DNA of 64,000 nucleotides from an uncultured Draconibacterium sp. (GTDB lineage: Bacteria > Bacteroidota > Bacteroidia > Bacteroidales > Prolixibacteraceae). A model generated the notes under the pieces. It worked only from the letters and a program-made list of their open reading frames with translations. It did no database searches and was not told the origin of the DNA. Location: assembly GCF_963675585.1 (NCBI RefSeq), contig NZ_OY776414.1, forward strand, positions 3,079,001 to 3,143,000, read 5' to 3'. Below are positions 1 through 8,363 of the stretch, in pieces. The position numbers and the translations under genes were made by a program. Numbering within the stretch: the stretch's first letter is position 1; the number at the start of each line of letters is the position of its first letter.

Positions 1-306
1 CCCAAAAACGTCAGGTTGTAAGGTTACATTGAAAGTTGATTGGTTTCCAATGGCTACCTCAACTGTTTTCATCCCAACGAATGAAATCATCAACATTTTT
101 GCATCCGCAGGAACTTTCAAATTAAAGTTACCATCAATATCGGTAACTGTTCCCAATGTAGTTCCCTTAACCATAATTGATGCGCCCGGAATTGTAGAAC
201 CATCTTCAGAGCTTGTTATCACTCCTGAAAGATCCTTCGTTTGCGCATAAAGCGATTGTACTCCAATAAAAAGCACAACTGCAATCAACAGCATGATTTT
301 TTTCAT
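1..306 (-). CDS. SusC/RagA-type TonB-linked outer membrane protein, N-terminal part only
   Basis: Reading the minus strand from an ATG at 304-306 gives 102 open codons running off the left edge, so only the N-terminus is present. It starts with a signal peptide (MKKIMLLIAVV, ending near SLYAQ) followed by a carboxypeptidase-D regulatory-like beta-sandwich: KDLSGVITSSEDGSTIPGAS, then KGTTLGTVTDIDGNF and LMISFVGMKTVEV. This order of motifs is the hallmark of SusC/RagA receptors, which import glycans or peptides across the outer membrane with a SusD lipoprotein and TonB energy. The beta-barrel, plug and substrate cannot be seen. No SusD is in the window; it would normally lie downstream, beyond the left edge. 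The upstream 394 bases carry direct repeats that may be regulatory. Confidence 0.88.
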   Translation of the reverse strand, partial: MKKIMLLIAVVLFIGVQSLYAQTKDLSGVITSSEDGSTIPGASIMVKGTTLGTVTDIDGNFNLKVPADAKMLMISFVGMKTVEVAIGNQSTFNVTLQPDVFG

Positions 307-522
307 AGAAATAGTTTTAAATTAAAATTAAACAGCGTTTATTTTTCAAATAAATCTTCACAATTATTCGGAATTCCCCTTCAATTCCTATTACATAGCT
401 TCAGAAATATTACCCCCTTACAATTATTTGCGTTTATATAAATAATTGTTAATTTTTTTAACAATCTCAAATTTATAAAAAAATTAATTTTAAAAAAACA
501 ATTCGCAAAGAATATGACAGAG

Positions 523-665
523 CAAAACATACATTTGTGCAAAACATACAATTTATCAATATATTTTTACATCAAAACATACAATTGAATCGACATTTGG
601 CTTTACAATTAGCTTTTTACAGAACTGGCAACGTATCCAGAATGTAAGAACAAAACATATTGTAT
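523..665. repeat. Four CAAAACATA direct repeats upstream of the SusC gene
   Basis: In the AT-rich gap 307-700, between the SusC start and the end of the HAD gene, the 9-mer CAAAACATA occurs at 523, 540, 573 and 651. The first three extend to CAAAACATACA followed by WTT. All lie in the same orientation, upstream of the SusC start on the minus strand. Their position fits operator sites or duplicated promoter elements, but no regulator can be named. The rest of the gap shows no gene. Confidence 0.6.
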
Positions 666-700
666 AACATATAAGGAACAAAAAAACACTTAAATCTCTT

Positions 701-1417
701 TTAAAGTATCGTTTTTAGTTCAAGCAAATGAGTAAAACAATACAAGGTATTTTTGTATTTATTTGAACGTGGATTCATAATCCCTCTTTTTTCGGCCGAA
801 TAATACACCGAATCGATCCCAAATTTTAGTGCACCAATGATATCAACGTCCCAATCGTCTCCTATCATTAAACTCCTGCCCTTTTTTGCATTGCTTGATT
901 TAATTGCATGCTCAAAGATTAAATGTCCGGGTTTTGGGCATTTTAGCTCTTCCGAAATAAAAACCTTCTCGAAAAAGGGAGCTAAACCTGAACTATGTAG
1001 TTTTTTATGTTGAACTTCAGAAAACCCGTTTGTAATTATGAATAATTTGTATCGCTCTTTTTTAAGGTATTCCAGCACATCTATAGTACCCGGTACCAAT
1101 ACCTTTTGTTTGGGCATTTCAGCCAGGTAAGCCGAATTCATTTCATCTGAATCGATGCCGGTAATTTGAAGCTGATCGAAAGTTAACTGAAAACGTTTCC
1201 GGGTGAGTTCTTTTTTAGAAATCTCTTTCTTCCGGTATGCTGCCCAAAGCAAATGGTTGATTTCTGAATACACATCAAAGAATTCGTCGAAAGTCCGATT
1301 CTGATTACCAATACCAAAAGCATGAAAAGTAATTTCCATGGTTAATTTTGAATTTTGCTTAAAATCCCATAAAGTATTGTCCAGATCGAAAAATAGATGC
1401 GTGTATTTCTTATTCAC
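701..1417 (-). CDS. HAD family hydrolase, YjjG-like (noncanonical nucleotidase type)
   Basis: This 238-residue protein has the haloacid dehalogenase motifs in order: motif I FFDLDNTLWDF (nucleophile and acid/base Asp, residues 10-20), motif II IITNGFSEVQHKK (about 130-142, the Thr of motif II), the Lys in SEELKCPKPGHLIFEHA, and motif III LMIGDDWDVDIIGA (about 193-206). A helical cap lies between motifs I and II. Spacing and the LDNTLWD signature match YjjG/HAD subfamily IA proteins, which dephosphorylate noncanonical pyrimidine nucleotides; the actual substrate is inferred. It is cytoplasmic, with no signal peptide. It is the last gene of the TonB receptor-lipoprotein-HAD series, 32 bases after the lipoprotein stop, so probably co-transcribed although the function looks unrelated. 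Confidence 0.85.
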   Translation of the reverse strand: MNKKYTHLFFDLDNTLWDFKQNSKLTMEITFHAFGIGNQNRTFDEFFDVYSEINHLLWAAYRKKEISKKELTRKRFQLTFDQLQITGIDSDEMNSAYLAEMPKQKVLVPGTIDVLEYLKKERYKLFIITNGFSEVQHKKLHSSGLAPFFEKVFISEELKCPKPGHLIFEHAIKSSNAKKGRSLMIGDDWDVDIIGALKFGIDSVYYSAEKRGIMNPRSNKYKNTLYCFTHLLELKTIL

Positions 1418-1449
1418 CAGCTTTCAGTTTTGTTGAAACTCTAAAAGTA

Positions 1450-2910
1450 TTATTCTGAATAAGTATTTCCAACAAAAGAGTTAATATTTACGGTTTGAAT
1501 GTTTGCATTAAAATCGGAGTTAATCTGCTGAATTAAAAGATTGGCGACATAAGCATTTCCGCGCTGATTAAAATGCAGACCGTCAAGTGAAAAGATTCCA
1601 TTAATTCCAACATTACCTTCAACAGGCACGCCGTCGAAATAAAAAAGTTCATCCGAAATGAGCTCTCCCCATGCATCGGTTTTACCTGTTTCTGCAATTT
1701 TCCCAATCTCTGTATTTAAATCGAGCAGTTTAATACGCATTGGGTAATCGGCCACAAGACCAGTTATTACTTCGTTAAATTCATCAATACTGGTTTCAAT
1801 CTGCTGAATTTGATCTTGCTTTAAATACCCTGTTTCGTCAATGGGTACCAAAATTCCGATTCCGTTATCAATATCTTCTCTTGTAAGGCTGTATAAAAGC
1901 ATCTCATTTTCATTCAGCTGCCGGTATTTTTCCAAAGGTTCTCCATCGGGATAATAAGCTTCAGGCAAATCATTATCGATGATTATAAAACTTTGAGGAG
2001 CTAAATTCGAGCCATTGTCGTAGAAATCGATGAATGGGCGCTGAAACTCTGGCCCTGCATTTCGGTTGTGTTCTGCCACCGCTTTGTTAAATTTTGAGTA
2101 ACGCGCAAAAGCTTGTAAAAGTTCATCATTTTCGAGAAAGAGCGAATTATAAGGCCGCGCATAAAAATAGGGCAAGTCACTTACCGCCACTAAATTTCCT
2201 AATACAACACTGGCTTGCGTGCTTTGCATCAGTTCCATAATCAAAGACTCAAAGTTTAACGAAAACTCATTTAAGCTTGTCAGTTTTTCAGGCTGAGTAG
2301 CACCTTTAATGGCATAATCCAGATAATCATTCATACCCAACCAACACACAACAAAGGTTGGTGCCTTTTGCGTAATTTGCCCAATCAGACCGGGAACTGT
2401 TTCATCGAACACTCTCGGTAGAAATTTATTTTTGGTATACGGAGCATCACTCAGTTCGCTTACCTTTAATAAAGGAACCGAAACATCGTTCAACTCATTT
2501 TTATTGCCACTAAAGCCGGCTATATCTTCTCCGGGCGTAAGTACCCGGTATGGTTCTTCGTCGGTTTGGTTTTTAAACTGATAAATCCATTTGCCGGCTT
2601 TGCTGCTTTCCTGAGTAACGAATAAATTAAAACCGTTCTCCGAATCAATTCCTGCCTGTAAAAAGGAAACTTCTTCCACGGTGCTAATCTGTTTGGTTAG
2701 TGTTGTGCCAATTGAGTTTGCCTGTCCATTACTGTATAAAGCTCCGTCCATCACTCCTGCCAAAAAATCATCGCCAACAACAAGTACGTTTTCAGGATCC
2801 ATATCACCCCAGTCTTGTCGCGTAGGTAATTCTTCCTCCGGAAAATTGTATGAGCAGGCCGCCAAAACCAGCAAAACCAAAAGCCAACTGTATTTTCGTG
2901 TTCCTTTCAT
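1450..2910 (-). CDS. SGNH/GDSL-hydrolase-like lipoprotein with altered catalytic serine block
   Basis: A 486-residue outer-membrane-type lipoprotein: hydrophobic leader followed by the lipobox LVLAAC (Cys19). The SGNH fold blocks can be followed: block I VVGDDFLAG (46-48 are G-D-D), block III CWLGMNDYLDY with its Asn, and block V DGLHFNQRGNAYVA with the Asp and His of the triad. In active SGNH esterases block I is GDS or GNS and the Ser is the nucleophile; here the codon is GAT, giving Asp48, so the enzyme may be inactive or may act as a binding protein. Its ATG overlaps the stop of the upstream TonB receptor (TAATG), implying translational coupling; the two probably form a receptor/lipoprotein unit at the outer membrane. 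The substrate is unknown. Confidence 0.8.
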   Translation of the reverse strand: MKGTRKYSWLLVLLVLAACSYNFPEEELPTRQDWGDMDPENVLVVGDDFLAGVMDGALYSNGQANSIGTTLTKQISTVEEVSFLQAGIDSENGFNLFVTQESSKAGKWIYQFKNQTDEEPYRVLTPGEDIAGFSGNKNELNDVSVPLLKVSELSDAPYTKNKFLPRVFDETVPGLIGQITQKAPTFVVCWLGMNDYLDYAIKGATQPEKLTSLNEFSLNFESLIMELMQSTQASVVLGNLVAVSDLPYFYARPYNSLFLENDELLQAFARYSKFNKAVAEHNRNAGPEFQRPFIDFYDNGSNLAPQSFIIIDNDLPEAYYPDGEPLEKYRQLNENEMLLYSLTREDIDNGIGILVPIDETGYLKQDQIQQIETSIDEFNEVITGLVADYPMRIKLLDLNTEIGKIAETGKTDAWGELISDELFYFDGVPVEGNVGINGIFSLDGLHFNQRGNAYVANLLIQQINSDFNANIQTVNINSFVGNTYSE

Positions 2911-5900
2911 TACAGGTTAAAAATATTATCAATTACATACGATACATAAAACATTACCCCAACACTCGATCCTCCAAACGAATAAGCATATCGATTGTTG
3001 AAAAAGTTTGAAGCACCAAATTTCAAAATCGATTTTGGATTCTCCATATTTACAGAGAACTGCAAATCGAGTGTGCTTACAGGTTTAATCCAGCCATCGC
3101 CAAAAGTACTTTCCCAGTAATACCGGCTCTGGTATCGCCAGGTAACTTTAAATCCAATATTCCTGAATCCCGGATTATTCTCCATACGGTCCATACGGCG
3201 ATTTTGCAACGACAAGTTCGATTTAAAACCAGGAGTATTAAATCCGGGAGCCACCGGATCTGAAATATCAGACCGAACATCGGACCAGGTCATATTACCC
3301 GATATAATTGAGCCCATGGGCATCAACCATTTATAACCAAACGACACCCCCTGAATACCAATATTTTCATGCGAATTTACATTCAAATAGTACACATCGT
3401 TTTGTGCCGATTTATTGATTTGCGAAGCAGCTGTATACATATCTACCTGAGGACTTGTTCGAGGTTTTACCACCTTGGCAATACCAATAAAATTTTGGTA
3501 TGCAGAATTGTAATAAACTGCATCGAAAAATAGCACATCGGCAATGTTTGTTTTATAACCCACTTCGAAGGTGAAAACCTGCTCGGCTTTAATTGGTGCC
3601 AACGCGTCAGGCTGCACTATACCACCTTCCAATATATCCAGATGATTTAACATGGCCTGATTTAATCCGTATTCACTTCCCGTACCCGACATGTCTGCTT
3701 TTACGGCCTCATTGTACTTATTTACCGCACTTAAATAAATGCTGTTTTCAGCAATGTCATACGGTTGATAAATGGGTTCCAGTCCCCCCAAATACCTTGC
3801 TGTTCCCAAATCCTTATTAATAAACTGTTCTTTTACGCTCGGATTTCGAAAGCCGGTCAACACCGACACCCTAAAATTGTTCTTTTCATTTATCAAATAC
3901 AAAGCTGAAATACGGGGAGAAAAATGTCCTTCAAAATTTTCATTCTTATCAAAACGAACCGACCCCTTTACTTCCAGTTTTTCGTCCAGAAAATTTTGTT
4001 TTGCTTCAACAAATCCGCCAAATTCATAAATGGTAATGTCATTCCCCAAACTATCGGGAAATATCGTACCCTGCGAATTTAAATCGTAAAACCGATAGCT
4101 GCCTCCCACCGAAATATCGGCAAACGAAACGTATTTATTTAAATCGGCAATGGCATCAAAATGATACATTCCTGATGAGTTATAAATACTAGCTCCTTTT
4201 TTAAAATCAGGATTATTAATTATTTTTTGTTTGGCAGCTTCAAACTCGGGAGTTCCGGGCATTAAACGATACCGGTCGGCAAATTCTCTTGCATCCTGAT
4301 GATTTCCCGACAACACGCCCAATGCCCGATAGGCTCCCCGGTAAGCATAATAGTAATCGCGAAACCATTGTTCGTCACTGCGTGCTTCATTGTTTAAATG
4401 AACGGCTAAAAATTTAGCGTCGTACGATGTGCCTGCATCCTGAACAGAGGCATATCCACGCAATAAAAAGTGCTCTCCAATAATTTCGGCTTTTCCCTGA
4501 TAAATTTGAAATCCGGTTAAAGATGTTCGGTTATCGCCGGTGTAAACGGTTGACGCTTTGCCATAATTTCCATGCAAAATTGCTGTGGTTGTATTGTTTA
4601 ATTTATAGTGCAACGCACCGCTCAACTTAAGGTTTTCTACCTTGTTATTCACCAAATCCTGATCGAGATAACCGGTACGTGATACAATTGTGGTTCCTCC
4701 GAATCGTTCAAGTTGAAGATCGGCCGTTACTTCATCTCCGTATTTGTTTACCGCATCGTGTCCGGGATCCGGTTCCCATTTAATATTTCCGGGACGAATA
4801 TTTGTTGTATCGTTTGCATACCAGTCGCGACCTGTCGAATAGGATGCATTTAACTTAAAAGCAAATTTATTGTTAAAAGCTTTGGCAATTCGTATTCCGG
4901 TTTCCAGCTGAGGTTTTGCCGAAAACTGAAACGGATGATCACTCCCGGGAACAATATCGCTAACCCCCGGTTTGACAAGTAAACTTACTCCCTGGTATTT
5001 AAACGGATCTTTACTGGTCATTATCAGCACTCCGTTTAATGCATTCCCTCCGTATTTTACTTCTGCCGGTCCCGGAATAAACTCAAGTGCTTCCACATCG
5101 AGCTCACTCACCCCTGCAATATTACCAATCGGGAAATTCATTCCAGGGGCCATATTATCCATTCCATCAACCACCTGCACCAAACGTGTATTTTCGGTAG
5201 AGTTAAAACCACGGGCGTTCACAGTCATAAAATTCAAACTTTGCATTACCACATCAATTCCTTTTAAATGGCCAACTGCTTCGTAAAAATTTGCTGCCGG
5301 AGTTTCGCGAATGGTTAATGCATCCATGGTTTCCATCGATATAATTTGTCTGAAGTTCTTTTCCTCCACCTCAATACCTTTTGCTTTTACAGTTACCTCT
5401 CCACTCAAAATGGTTTCATAGGATAAGTAAAAACTAAGGTTTTTATGATTCTGTGTCAGTTCCATTTCCTGGGTTCCATAACCAATCATCGAAATCCGGA
5501 GCACGCACGGAAGTGTAATTTCTGATTTTAAATGAAAAAATCCATCGGCATCAGATGCAGTTCCAATGGTTTTGTTTTTTACGGTTATGTTAACGCCGGT
5601 TAGAACTTCGTTCGACAACTGATCTAAAACCTGCCCCTGCACATCCAACTTTACTGAAGATTTATCGGATATATTCTGTGATTTTGGCTCATCAATTACC
5701 TGTATATTTTCGGTCCGAACCACTATTTTTTTCAGTTCCAGTTCTAATTCCTGTTTATTTTTAAGTACCACAAATTCTGCGGGTTCATATTTATCGAGCG
5801 AATATTCCAATGTGCATGGAAGTCCAATTGAATCGCTTAAGCGAAAAAAGCCACTGTTGTCACTTACAGTCTTTACCAACGAATTTTGTACTTGAATAAC

Positions 5901-6032
5901 AACACCGTTTAACACTTCCTTACTATCCTTGTCCACTACCCGACCAGAAATATCCAGCTGTGCAGATGCCGCTGTAAAAAAACCCGGTATCACCGCAAAT
6001 AAAAACCACAAAATGAATACTCTTGCCTTCAT
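2910..6032 (-). CDS. TonB-dependent receptor with two tandem CPDR-like domains
   Basis: The start at 6030-6032 is preferred because it begins a clear signal peptide (MKARVFILWFLFAVIPGFF, cleavage after TAASA); the open frame extends 27 codons further but those residues form a second, unlikely leader. The 1040-residue product has two successive carboxypeptidase-D regulatory-like sandwiches (about 26-100, LDISGRVVDKDSKE; and 128-205, LDVQGQVLDQLSNE), then a plug (RETPAANFYEAVG, VNARGFN, VDGMDNMAPG, IPGPAEVKYGGNALNGV) and a long beta-barrel ending in an aromatic C-terminal strand. It imports an unknown ligand through the outer membrane. It is not a SusC with a SusD partner; instead its stop overlaps the start of an SGNH-type lipoprotein, which is the probable partner. 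The duplicated N-terminal sandwich is unusual. Confidence 0.9.
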   Translation of the reverse strand: MKARVFILWFLFAVIPGFFTAASAQLDISGRVVDKDSKEVLNGVVIQVQNSLVKTVSDNSGFFRLSDSIGLPCTLEYSLDKYEPAEFVVLKNKQELELELKKIVVRTENIQVIDEPKSQNISDKSSVKLDVQGQVLDQLSNEVLTGVNITVKNKTIGTASDADGFFHLKSEITLPCVLRISMIGYGTQEMELTQNHKNLSFYLSYETILSGEVTVKAKGIEVEEKNFRQIISMETMDALTIRETPAANFYEAVGHLKGIDVVMQSLNFMTVNARGFNSTENTRLVQVVDGMDNMAPGMNFPIGNIAGVSELDVEALEFIPGPAEVKYGGNALNGVLIMTSKDPFKYQGVSLLVKPGVSDIVPGSDHPFQFSAKPQLETGIRIAKAFNNKFAFKLNASYSTGRDWYANDTTNIRPGNIKWEPDPGHDAVNKYGDEVTADLQLERFGGTTIVSRTGYLDQDLVNNKVENLKLSGALHYKLNNTTTAILHGNYGKASTVYTGDNRTSLTGFQIYQGKAEIIGEHFLLRGYASVQDAGTSYDAKFLAVHLNNEARSDEQWFRDYYYAYRGAYRALGVLSGNHQDAREFADRYRLMPGTPEFEAAKQKIINNPDFKKGASIYNSSGMYHFDAIADLNKYVSFADISVGGSYRFYDLNSQGTIFPDSLGNDITIYEFGGFVEAKQNFLDEKLEVKGSVRFDKNENFEGHFSPRISALYLINEKNNFRVSVLTGFRNPSVKEQFINKDLGTARYLGGLEPIYQPYDIAENSIYLSAVNKYNEAVKADMSGTGSEYGLNQAMLNHLDILEGGIVQPDALAPIKAEQVFTFEVGYKTNIADVLFFDAVYYNSAYQNFIGIAKVVKPRTSPQVDMYTAASQINKSAQNDVYYLNVNSHENIGIQGVSFGYKWLMPMGSIISGNMTWSDVRSDISDPVAPGFNTPGFKSNLSLQNRRMDRMENNPGFRNIGFKVTWRYQSRYYWESTFGDGWIKPVSTLDLQFSVNMENPKSILKFGASNFFNNRYAYSFGGSSVGVMFYVSYVIDNIFNL

Positions 6033-6116
6033 AAACAGACTACAAAAAACTATACGAAATAAACAAATGTATAAATAAGGGAATAAAGGTAGAACATGTT
6101 TTTTGTTAAACAAATA

Positions 6117-6809
6117 CTACTTCGTTTTAGTTGGTTTTCCTTCAACAACAATTACAATTTCGCCTTTTGGAGGATTATTTGTATAATATTCCTGCAATTC
6201 GGTAACTGTTCCGCGATTTACTTCTTCGAACATCTTACTCAACTCCCTGCAAACACATGCTCTGCGTTCGGCGCCAAAAAATTCGGCAAATTGAGCCAAT
6301 GCTTTTGCCAGCCGATAGGGCGACTCATAAAAAACCATGGTTCGTGGTTCCTCTGCCAGCACGGTTAAACGGGTTTGACGGCCCTTTTTCTGTGGTAAAA
6401 AACCTTCGAAAACAAATTTTTCGGTGGGTAAGCCCGAAACGGCCAACGCAGGAATAAGTGCAGTTGGCCCGGGTAAACATTCCACCTCAACATCCTTTTC
6501 AACGCAAGCGCGAACCAGTAAAAAACCGGGATCGGAAATGGCCGGTGTTCCTGCATCCGAGATTAGAGCTACTGTATTCCCTTGTTCAATTTTCGACACA
6601 ATGGAAGCTGCAGTTTTATGTTCATTAAATTTATGATGCGCTGTTAATTTTTTATCAATTTCGAGGTGCTTTAATAATTTTGACGACACACGAGTGTCTT
6701 CAGCCAAGAGTATGTCGGCTTCTTTTAACACCGTAATTGCACGCAAAGTTATGTCTTGCAAATTGCCAATCGGGGTTGGAACCAGTATTAATTTTCCGTT
6801 TTTATCCAT
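6117..6809 (-). CDS. rsmI: 16S rRNA (cytidine1402-2'-O)-methyltransferase RsmI
   Basis: A 230-residue tetrapyrrole-methylase-fold enzyme. Diagnostic RsmI motifs are LILVPTPIGNLQDITLRA at the N-terminus, LLAEDTRVSSKLL, SDAGTPAISDPG (SAM-binding region), CLPGPTALIPALAVSGLP and FEGFLPQKKGRQ. RsmI methylates the ribose 2'-OH of C1402 in the ribosomal P site. The length is slightly shorter than the E. coli protein, as is common in Bacteroidota, and no domain is missing. The start codon lies 8 bases inside the end of the upstream Glu-rich gene, so the two are translationally linked. Identification is firm. Confidence 0.95.
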   Translation of the reverse strand: MDKNGKLILVPTPIGNLQDITLRAITVLKEADILLAEDTRVSSKLLKHLEIDKKLTAHHKFNEHKTAASIVSKIEQGNTVALISDAGTPAISDPGFLLVRACVEKDVEVECLPGPTALIPALAVSGLPTEKFVFEGFLPQKKGRQTRLTVLAEEPRTMVFYESPYRLAKALAQFAEFFGAERRACVCRELSKMFEEVNRGTVTELQEYYTNNPPKGEIVIVVEGKPTKTK

Positions 6810-7719
6810 TTGGGAAACGCCTTTTTACAAGGTTTACAAACTTCAGGCTGGTATCGTTTTTTTTCCATTTGTAATTTTGTTGCAGGTAACTTACTGCCTC
6901 CTGAATGGTGTTCAAGGCATCCAGGTCGGTTACGGCTTTTGTAAACGCATCACCATTCCCTTCAAACAATTCGCGGATATACTGGTAGCGGTCGTTAATA
7001 CCAATGGCCGATTTTAAACTTGACACCGGACTGTTCGATATTTTATATTCCAGTTTACCGCTATCGTCGCCAGCCAGCAATTCATTCACCGATTTTTCTT
7101 TTGAAAAACTGTCGCCTAAACGATGATTGGCATTGCCCGCTTCTTTTTCCTCTTCATCCAACTCAACATTCGATTCAGACTGCTCAAGCTCTGTTTCCTC
7201 TTCAACCGTTATTGGCTCGTTTTGTGGCTCCACCTCTTCTGTCGAATGTAACTGAGTTGGCTCACTCTCCTCTTTATCTTCTTCAAACTGAGATTGAACA
7301 CTCTCTTCAACTTTATTCTCTGAAAACTGAGACTGAAACTGCTCACTTTCTTTCACCTCCTCTTCAAAATCAGAAAGCGTATTTAATCGCTCTTGTTCCT
7401 CGGCTTTTGGAATTGGCGCTTCAGCAGTTTCTTCTTGTTTGGTAATCTGCTCAGGTGACTTTTCACGAACATCATCACCCACGCTTAAAATCTCAACCTC
7501 ATCATCATCCTCTTTAATTACCGGACGAGGCCGAATATTTCGGAGTTGTTTATTCTCTTTTTCACTCAAAATCTGAATAACCTGCTTTGCTCCTTTGAAC
7601 CTACTTTGAATAAATTCAATTTCGTACTCATCAAAACCTTCAGATCCTTTATCTGTGAACAATTCTTCAATCTCGGCAATATCTTTATAAAGAAATTTAA
7701 GTAGTTTTTTATTTTCCAT
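6802..7719 (-). CDS. Glu-rich hypothetical protein, conserved beside rsmI
   Basis: This 305-residue protein has three parts. The N-terminal 60 residues (MENKKLLKFLYKDIAEIEEL onward) look helical. Residues about 75-200 are a low-complexity acidic linker dominated by Glu, Ser and Gln. The C-terminal 90 residues form a probable folded helical domain containing SLKSAIGINDRYQYIRELF and LNTIQEAVSYLQQNYKW. No signal peptide or membrane segment is seen. Similar C-terminal modules occur in unnamed Bacteroidota proteins, to my knowledge without a known function. It overlaps rsmI by 8 bases and is divergent from tdk, so it is the first gene of a two-gene operon. No catalytic motif was recognised. Confidence 0.75.
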   Translation of the reverse strand: MENKKLLKFLYKDIAEIEELFTDKGSEGFDEYEIEFIQSRFKGAKQVIQILSEKENKQLRNIRPRPVIKEDDDEVEILSVGDDVREKSPEQITKQEETAEAPIPKAEEQERLNTLSDFEEEVKESEQFQSQFSENKVEESVQSQFEEDKEESEPTQLHSTEEVEPQNEPITVEEETELEQSESNVELDEEEKEAGNANHRLGDSFSKEKSVNELLAGDDSGKLEYKISNSPVSSLKSAIGINDRYQYIRELFEGNGDAFTKAVTDLDALNTIQEAVSYLQQNYKWKKNDTSLKFVNLVKRRFPNG

Positions 7720-7744
7720 TCTGTGTAGAAAGACGTTTAAATTT

Positions 7745-7752
7745 TACTTTTG
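7745..7752 (+). promoter_or_regulatory. Bacteroidota -7 box upstream of tdk
   Basis: TACTTTTG matches the phylum consensus TAnnTTTG. It lies 32 bases before the tdk ATG, predicting a 5' leader of roughly 27 bases. The start site is inferred only from spacing. Confidence 0.5.
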
Positions 7753-7784
7753 TAAAAGTAGTAATTAAAATAGAGTAACGTTTA

Positions 7785-8363
7785 ATGTTTATTGAAAGAG
7801 ATGTAAACGGCCATAAAAAAGTTGGCACCATTGAAGTGGTTGCCGGATCGATGTTTTCGGGAAAAACAGAGGAGCTTATCAGGAGGCTGAAACGGGCAAA
7901 GATTGCAAAGCAAAAGGTTGAAATTTACAAACCTGCTGTTGACGTGCGTTACTCTGAACACGAAGTTGTTTCACACGATCAGAGTTCGATTCGCTCTACC
8001 CCGGTTGAAAACTCGGCAAACATTCTTTTACTTTCGGGCGATGTGGATGTAATTGGCATCGACGAAGCGCAATTTTTCGACAAAGGATTGGTAGATGTGG
8101 TTATTAAACTGGCCAACATGGGAATTCGGGTAATTATTGCCGGATTAGACATGGATTTTAAAGGTGCACCGTTCGGACCAATACCCGGATTAATGGCCGT
8201 TGCCGATTATGTTACGAAAGTACATGCCATTTGTGTGCGGTGTGGAAGTATTGCACAGTTTTCGCATCGTTTATCAGCAAAAGAACAAGTGGTTTTATTG
8301 GGAGAAAAAGACATATACGAACCCTTGTGCCGCAGTTGTTACAACAAAGTTAAGTCGCAATAA
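7785..8363 (+). CDS. tdk: Thymidine kinase (type II, zinc-binding)
   Basis: A 192-residue enzyme that phosphorylates thymidine to dTMP with ATP in the salvage pathway. The Walker A loop is [15 protein letters not shown], the Walker B-like segment is [10 protein letters not shown] with the catalytic Glu, and the lasso/zinc domain carries CVRCG and CRSCYNK, the two CxxC pairs of type II kinases. [20 protein letters not shown] is the thymidine-binding region. Length matches bacterial Tdk. The stop overlaps the ATG of murF-alr (TAATG), so the two genes are coupled. Confidence 0.96.
   Translation: MFIERDVNGHKKVGTIEVVAGSMFSGKTEELIRRLKRAKIAKQKVEIYKPAVDVRYSEHEVVSHDQSSIRSTPVENSANILLLSGDVDVIGIDEAQFFDKGLVDVVIKLANMGIRVIIAGLDMDFKGAPFGPIPGLMAVADYVTKVHAICVRCGSIAQFSHRLSAKEQVVLLGEKDIYEPLCRSCYNKVKSQ

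Noticed and set aside
6257-6636. Several plus-strand ORFs antisense to rsmI
   Set aside because: They fall wholly inside a well-identified minus-strand gene and have no features of their own.
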